Shown here in pieces: positions 15,715 to 19,799 of a DNA stretch of 19,799 nucleotides. Made by a program: the position numbers and the translations under genes. The notes beneath the pieces were generated by a model, which ran no database searches, had not been told where the DNA came from, and saw only the letters and a program-made list of their open reading frames with translations. This stretch comes from an uncultured beta proteobacterium (GTDB lineage Bacteria > Pseudomonadota > Gammaproteobacteria > Burkholderiales > Burkholderiaceae), in contig CAIKGX010000073.1 of the NCBI GenBank assembly GCA_903827075.1, positions 1 to 19,799 of the forward strand. Direction: 5' to 3'. Every line of letters starts with the position of its first letter. Positions within the stretch are counted from its first letter, which is position 1.

Positions 15715-16367
15715 GAGCTCAAGTAATGAATAAAACGAATGTGTGCAAACTCTGGATTTGCGGCTTATCACTTTTACTTTTAAATGCGTGCTCATTACCC
15801 AAACGTCCACCAATTGAGGCTACAAGTTGGATTGTTGCCCCTGAGCGCACTGGCACACCTTATACGCCAAGGACTGATGTCTGGTTAAAGATGGGCAGTG
15901 TATCGACTACGCCGCCATTCGATGGAAAGTCTTTGGTGTATCGCGTAGGAGATCAGCGCTATGAAAAAGATTTCTACAATATTTACTCAGCACTTCCTAA
16001 TCAGATGGTGAGTAATGCTACCCGCCAGTGGATGAACCAAGCCCATATTTTTGCGATGACTGTAGGGCAGAGCAACAGCTTTTTCCCTTATTACACTTTG
16101 CAAGCCTCTGTAGAGGAGTTCTACGGGGATTACCGCTCACGCCCAGAGGCTGTAGTGACGATTGAGTTTTTCCTCACCGTAACCAATGGGGCAAAAACCA
16201 ATCCCGTGATTGGTAGCAATCGTTACTCCAAGCGCGTTGCCTTAAAGGACAATACGCCTGCAGCCTTGGTATTGGGGCAACAGGAAGCCCTGGCAGACAT
16301 TTTGAAGCAATACGAGGTAGAGTTGAACAAATACGCAGGTCGATTGCCGCCACCCATAGGGCGCTAA
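15711..16367 (+). CDS. ABC-type transport auxiliary lipoprotein (PqiC/LptE-like ABC_trans_aux family)
   Basis: This is a predicted outer-membrane lipoprotein that probably completes the envelope-spanning MCE transporter. The 218-residue product has a positively charged start, a hydrophobic core and the lipobox L-N-A-C with the acylated cysteine at residue 27 (22 if translation starts at the second ATG, 15726). The mature part fits the family in size. It contains R-V-G-D-Q-R-Y-E-K-D-F-Y-N-I-Y near 85-99, resembling the Y-R-x-x-x-x-x-x-x-D-x-Y-x-x-W motif of PqiC-like proteins, and ends in a helical region rich in L-A-D-I-L-K-Q-Y-E-V-E-L. It overlaps the MCE gene by an ATGA. No MlaA or MlaC homologue is nearby, so this set resembles Pqi/Let-like systems as much as Mla. 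Confidence 0.82.
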   Translation: MRAQVMNKTNVCKLWICGLSLLLLNACSLPKRPPIEATSWIVAPERTGTPYTPRTDVWLKMGSVSTTPPFDGKSLVYRVGDQRYEKDFYNIYSALPNQMVSNATRQWMNQAHIFAMTVGQSNSFFPYYTLQASVEEFYGDYRSRPEAVVTIEFFLTVTNGAKTNPVIGSNRYSKRVALKDNTPAALVLGQQEALADILKQYEVELNKYAGRLPPPIGR

Positions 16368-16410
16368 ATCATTTAAAACATAAAAATATAAAGTTATTAG
16401 TGGGGAAGAC

Positions 16411-17196
16411 ATGGATTTAGGTATTACAGGTAAGGTAGCTCTCGTCTTGGCTTCTAGTCGTGGCTTAGGTCAGGCGATGGCAGTAGCCTTAGCGCGGGAG
16501 GGTGTAAAGGTAGCGGTAACAGGTCGCAATCCGGAGGGCCTCAAACAATCCGTGCAAATGATTGAGGCTGCGGGCGGCACTGCTTTAGCGCTATGCTGGG
16601 ACCTCTCAGATGCATCAGTGCTTGATCGTCTGGTGACCCAGGTAGAGCAAGAGCTAGGCCCTATTGATATTTTGATTAACAATACAGGTGGACCCCCGCC
16701 GACTCCTGCGGCTGGCCAAGATCCAGCTCTTTGGCAGAATAGTTTTAACGATATGGTTTTATCTCTGATCAGAATTACGGATCGAGTATTGCCAGGAATG
16801 CGTCAACGTCAATGGGGTCGCATCATTACAAGCACTACTTCAGGTGCTGTTGCCCCCATTAAAAATTTAGCTATCTCTAATACCATGCGGGCTGCTCTGC
16901 TAGCTTGGTCTAAAACCTTAGCAGCTGAAGTGGCAACCGATGGCATCACCGTCAATGTCATTATGCCGGGCAGGGTTGCGACGGATCGCTTGCGTCAATT
17001 GGATGAAGCGAGAGCTCAGCGCGAAAGCATTAGCTATGACGCCGTAGTGCAATTGAGTCTTAAGCAAATTCCGATGGGTCGCTATGGAGATCCAAAAGAA
17101 TATGGAGATGCTGCTGCATTTTTGGCGAGTCAGAATGCCTCCTTCATCACTGGCACAGTCATGCGCGTTGATGGTGGTCAGATACAGGCGATTTAA
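16411..17196 (+). CDS. Atypical short-chain dehydrogenase/reductase family protein
   Basis: The 261-residue product has a Rossmann fold in SDR layout: L-A-S-S-R-G-L-G at 13-20 in place of TGxxxGxG, N-N-T-G-G at 90-94 in place of NNAG, and a C-terminal G-T-V-M-R-V-D-G-G. The catalytic serine position is T142, and the YxxxK pair is replaced by I155 and M159 (I-S-N-T-M). This matches a known subgroup of beta-ketoacyl-reductase-like SDRs that lack the usual tetrad. Classical Tyr-dependent reduction is therefore unlikely by the standard mechanism, and the substrate is unknown. A strong ribosome site GGGGAAG precedes the ATG by three bases. It is separated by 43 AT-rich bases from the lipid operon and followed five bases later by the FtsX-like permease gene. 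Confidence 0.85.
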   Translation: MDLGITGKVALVLASSRGLGQAMAVALAREGVKVAVTGRNPEGLKQSVQMIEAAGGTALALCWDLSDASVLDRLVTQVEQELGPIDILINNTGGPPPTPAAGQDPALWQNSFNDMVLSLIRITDRVLPGMRQRQWGRIITSTTSGAVAPIKNLAISNTMRAALLAWSKTLAAEVATDGITVNVIMPGRVATDRLRQLDEARAQRESISYDAVVQLSLKQIPMGRYGDPKEYGDAAAFLASQNASFITGTVMRVDGGQIQAI

Positions 17197-17201
17197 TAAC
17201 C

Positions 17202-19697
17202 GTGTTAACTAAGCTCTATCGAGGTTTACAGCGAGACCTTCGATCTAGCGAGCTAGTGTGGTTGCTAGTCGCATTGACACTCTCGGTGGTTGCGCTATCT
17301 AGTGTGAGTTTTTTGGCCGATCGGATGCAAAGGGCATTTCAGTTTGATGCACGGCAGCTGCTTGCTTCTGACTTGTTGCTAGCTGCTGACCAACCCCTTG
17401 CGCCACGTTTTATTGCGCAAGCGCAAGAGCATCAATTGCAAATAGCTCAAACAGTGGTCTTTCCAAGCATGGCTACTGTAGGCTCACAAAGCAAACTCAG
17501 CTCTCTGAAGGCAGTTAGCTCAACTTACCCCTTACGAGGCAGTCTGGCAGTGAAGTCCACAGCCATATCAGAATCAACTAAAACCATTGCCTCTATCGCT
17601 CAGGGCCCACCCAGAGGCACTGTTTGGGTAGACCCCGCTATGCTTGCCGGCCTCAATGCCCAGGTGGGCGAGCAAATGAGTTTGGGTGATCGGCAGTTCT
17701 TGATTAGTGGCGTTATTACACGTGAGCTCGATCGTGGCGCTGGTTTTATGAATTTCGCCCCTCGCGTCATGATGTCGCTCGATGATTTGCCCTCGACAGG
17801 TTTAATAGGGCTTGGCAGTCGCGTGACCTACCGTTTGCTATTAGCGGGATCTGATGAAGCCATTACATCGTATGAGCAATGGGCTACTGCTTATATTGAA
17901 TCAGAGGGCTTGCGAGGCTTGAGAATCGAGACCTTAGAAAATGCCCAGCCTTTGATGCGAAAAACCTTAGAGCGGGCGGAGCGCTTTTTATCTCTAATTG
18001 CATTATTAACTGCCATGGTAGCTGCAGTAGCCATTGCTTTATCAGCGCGACGTTATGTCTTAAAGCAAGCCGATGTCTGTGCCGTGATGAAATGCTTGGG
18101 CGCTAGTCAAGGAAGAATATTGCGGCTTCAGATTGAAACCTTGCTCAGCTTAGGCGTGCTATCTGCGTTGATAGGGGCGGTAATTGGATACGGCGTGCAA
18201 GAATTATTAATGAGTCTGCTGGGTAATCTCATTATTGCAAGCTTACCTGCTGTTTCTATCTGGCCAGTTATCTGGAGTATTTTATTTTCTTGGTTTTTGT
18301 TGTTAGGGTTTGCCGGGCCTGCTTTGTTTAGTCTGGTAACGGTATCTCCCATTCGCCTGGTCAGAAAAGAATTTGATGGGGTCTCCATTAAAGCGATGTG
18401 GGTGGCAATATTCGGGTTGGGTAGCTGCGCCACTTTAATTGCCATTGCAGCGAGGGATTGGAAATTAGCTGCTTGGGTCGGGTTGAGTTTTGGCGGGGCA
18501 GTGGCATTATTTGCTTTATTGGCTTGGCTAGCTTTAAAAATGCTCAGTCATATACGTCCACGCAGTTTTGCCTTGCGATTTGCATTTACCGCGCAATCGC
18601 GCCGTTTGGGCTTTGCTGTTATACAGGTGACTTCACTAGGCATTGCCTTAATGGCACTTCTGATCATCTTGCTCTTGCGTCAGGACTTGCTAGCTACTTG
18701 GCAAGGAAACATCCCAGCAGATGCCCCTAATCGATTTATGATTAATGTACAGGAAGAGCAAAAGCAATCCATTGCGCAAACCTTAACTGCTGCTGGTGCT
18801 GCGCAGCCAATTTTCTATCCAATGATTCGTGGCCGTTTAATTGATATCAACGGCCGTAACATTGCGCCAAATGATTACGCGGATGAAAATGCTCGCCGCT
18901 TAGTCGACCGAGAATTTAACTTGTCCTATACACAAGAATTGCCTCAAGGCAATCGGATCACCTCTGGCCAATGGATTTCTGGTGATACACCGCAGATTTC
19001 ATTGGAGATGGGAATTGCAAAAACACTGAAGCTGCAATTAGGCGATCAAATGACTTTTGAGGTGGCTGGAGAAAAAATCACAGCACCCATCACCTCATTA
19101 CGCAAACTGGATTGGGGGTCGATGCGCGTCAATTTCTTTGTCATATTGCCGCCCGCTCAATTGAAGGCATTACCGCAATCTTGGATTACGTCTTACTATC
19201 AATCCCCCCAACAATCTGCATTGGATTATGAGCTCACTCAGTCCTATCCTAATCTCACTGTTGTTGATGTGGCTGCGTCCTTGCAACAAATTCAGGAAGT
19301 ATTAAATCGCCTAGCCTCTGCCTTAGGTCTACTATTCATTTTCACGATAGCTGCGGCAGTGTTAGTGTTGGTTGCAGCGATCACCGCCACCCAAGACGAG
19401 CGCTATAGAAACGCTGCGCTGTTAAAGGCAGTTGGCGCCTCACGCAAGACGCTGGCTCGTATTGCTAGCGCAGAGTTGCTAGTCATTGGAGTGCTTTCTG
19501 GAGTCTTGGCAGGCTTAGCTGCTGGCGCAGCTGCTTGGGGTTTGGGGCGCTTCGTACTGGAGATCGAATTTAACGCCTTTGCGCAATCGATCGCGATGGG
19601 AATGCTATTTGGGGTAAGCGCTTGCTTTTTAGCTGGATATGGTTTTTCCAGAAAAATTCAAAATACCACTGCAGTACAGTGTTTACGCGAAATTTAA
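17202..19697 (+). CDS. FtsX-like (YbbP-type) ABC transporter permease
   Basis: This large inner-membrane protein has two FtsX/MacB-type permease repeats. Residues 1-40 hold the first membrane segment and about 45-250 a periplasmic MacB-like domain. Hydrophobic segments lie near 263-282, 310-340, 350-375, 397-450 and 470-495. A second periplasmic part spans about 500-700, and the last segments are near 708-730, 755-782 and 790-815. The duplicated motifs K-C-L-G-A-S-Q-G-R-I-L and K-A-V-G-A-S-R-K-T-L-A mark the two FtsX cores. At 831 residues it fits YbbP-like proteins, which pair with a LolD-like ATPase (YbbA). No such ATPase is beside it. The start is GTG 17202 with no clear ribosome site, five bases after the SDR stop, suggesting coupling to that gene. 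The transported molecule is unknown. Confidence 0.9.
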   Translation: MLTKLYRGLQRDLRSSELVWLLVALTLSVVALSSVSFLADRMQRAFQFDARQLLASDLLLAADQPLAPRFIAQAQEHQLQIAQTVVFPSMATVGSQSKLSSLKAVSSTYPLRGSLAVKSTAISESTKTIASIAQGPPRGTVWVDPAMLAGLNAQVGEQMSLGDRQFLISGVITRELDRGAGFMNFAPRVMMSLDDLPSTGLIGLGSRVTYRLLLAGSDEAITSYEQWATAYIESEGLRGLRIETLENAQPLMRKTLERAERFLSLIALLTAMVAAVAIALSARRYVLKQADVCAVMKCLGASQGRILRLQIETLLSLGVLSALIGAVIGYGVQELLMSLLGNLIIASLPAVSIWPVIWSILFSWFLLLGFAGPALFSLVTVSPIRLVRKEFDGVSIKAMWVAIFGLGSCATLIAIAARDWKLAAWVGLSFGGAVALFALLAWLALKMLSHIRPRSFALRFAFTAQSRRLGFAVIQVTSLGIALMALLIILLLRQDLLATWQGNIPADAPNRFMINVQEEQKQSIAQTLTAAGAAQPIFYPMIRGRLIDINGRNIAPNDYADENARRLVDREFNLSYTQELPQGNRITSGQWISGDTPQISLEMGIAKTLKLQLGDQMTFEVAGEKITAPITSLRKLDWGSMRVNFFVILPPAQLKALPQSWITSYYQSPQQSALDYELTQSYPNLTVVDVAASLQQIQEVLNRLASALGLLFIFTIAAAVLVLVAAITATQDERYRNAALLKAVGASRKTLARIASAELLVIGVLSGVLAGLAAGAAAWGLGRFVLEIEFNAFAQSIAMGMLFGVSACFLAGYGFSRKIQNTTAVQCLREI

Positions 19698-19717
19698 GGC
19701 TGTTTAATAAAGACTGT

Positions 19718-19799
19718 TTAAGTCAGCGTGACTAGATTCTTGGGGAGTTCAACTACTCGTGTACCAGCAAAGCGATCTGGCAGACTCTGGCGCGTAACC
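19718..19799 (-). CDS. C-terminal end of a probable RDD-family membrane protein (partial)
   Basis: Reading the minus strand from the right edge gives an open frame V-T-R-Q-S-L-P-D-R-F-A-G-T-R-V-V-E-L-P-K, then N-L-V-T-L-T and a TAA at 19720-19718. The segment R-Q-x-L-x-D-R-x-A-G-T-R-V-V resembles the end of RDD domains, which typically finish R-Q-x-L-H-D-x-x-A-G-T. Here the usual His is Pro. Only 26 residues are inside the window, so the family assignment is tentative, though coding looks likely. It converges on the FtsX-like gene with 20 bases between the stops and no clear terminator. Confidence 0.5.
   Translation of the reverse strand, partial: VTRQSLPDRFAGTRVVELPKNLVTLT

Noticed and set aside
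19722..19732. Short inverted repeat GTCA-GCG-TGAC near the right edge as a terminator
   Set aside because: The stem is four bases with no T-run, and it falls inside the predicted C-terminal codons of the minus-strand gene.
1..19799. CRISPR arrays, insertion sequences, prophage, toxin-antitoxin or defence genes
   Set aside because: I looked for spaced repeats, transposase or integrase motifs and defence-type genes and found none. Essentially all coding space is accounted for by ordinary metabolic, housekeeping and envelope genes.

Overview
The window looks like chromosome from a betaproteobacterium of the order Burkholderiales, most likely Polynucleobacter or a close relative. This is inferred from gene content and order (hemW-rdgB-rph, then divergent yicC-gmk-rpoZ-spoT, then convergent greB), a Bug-type tripartite tricarboxylate receptor, a STAS-fused MlaE permease operon and a moderate GC content. 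No database search was possible. Coding density is very high and no gene-free stretch exceeds 300 bases.

Left edge (1-2240): an HlyD-type periplasmic adaptor fragment with high GC runs in frame into a class III alkyl/aryl sulfatase that has lost its own start and signal peptide. An in-frame TAA then interrupts the sulfatase. This is a chimeric, probably dead gene that otherwise keeps every sulfatase motif. A bidirectional terminator and an 11-bp tandem repeat follow.

Catabolic island (2242-5345): a CaiB-type CoA-transferase diverges from a Bug solute receptor plus a crotonase-fold gene. The two promoters appear to lie face to face inside one 36-bp palindrome midway between the start codons. 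Together they suggest capture of an organic acid, CoA activation and further processing. The crotonase lacks both hydratase glutamates, so its reaction is unknown.

Housekeeping block (5353-12665): hemW, rdgB and rph on the minus strand; yicC, gmk, rpoZ and a bifunctional spoT/rel on the plus strand; greB convergent on the minus strand. The themes are nucleotide pool hygiene, RNA processing, GTP supply, the RNA polymerase omega subunit, (p)ppGpp turnover and transcript rescue.

Envelope block (12684-19799): tRNA-Arg(ACG) with its own terminator, then a tightly overlapping four-gene MCE lipid-transport operon (STAS-MlaE permease, MlaF ATPase, MlaD substrate-binding protein, auxiliary lipoprotein). 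After it come an atypical SDR lacking the Tyr-Lys catalytic pair, a large FtsX-like (YbbP-type) permease without an ATPase beside it, and the C-terminus of a probable RDD-family membrane protein on the minus strand.

Most of this is conserved core genome and I do not see a clearly new multi-gene system. The observations most worth following are the HlyD/sulfatase chimera, the palindromic face-to-face promoter pair, and three genes (yicC, greB, mlaE-like) whose -10-like hexamer ends exactly six bases before the ATG with no Shine-Dalgarno, suggesting leaderless transcripts.
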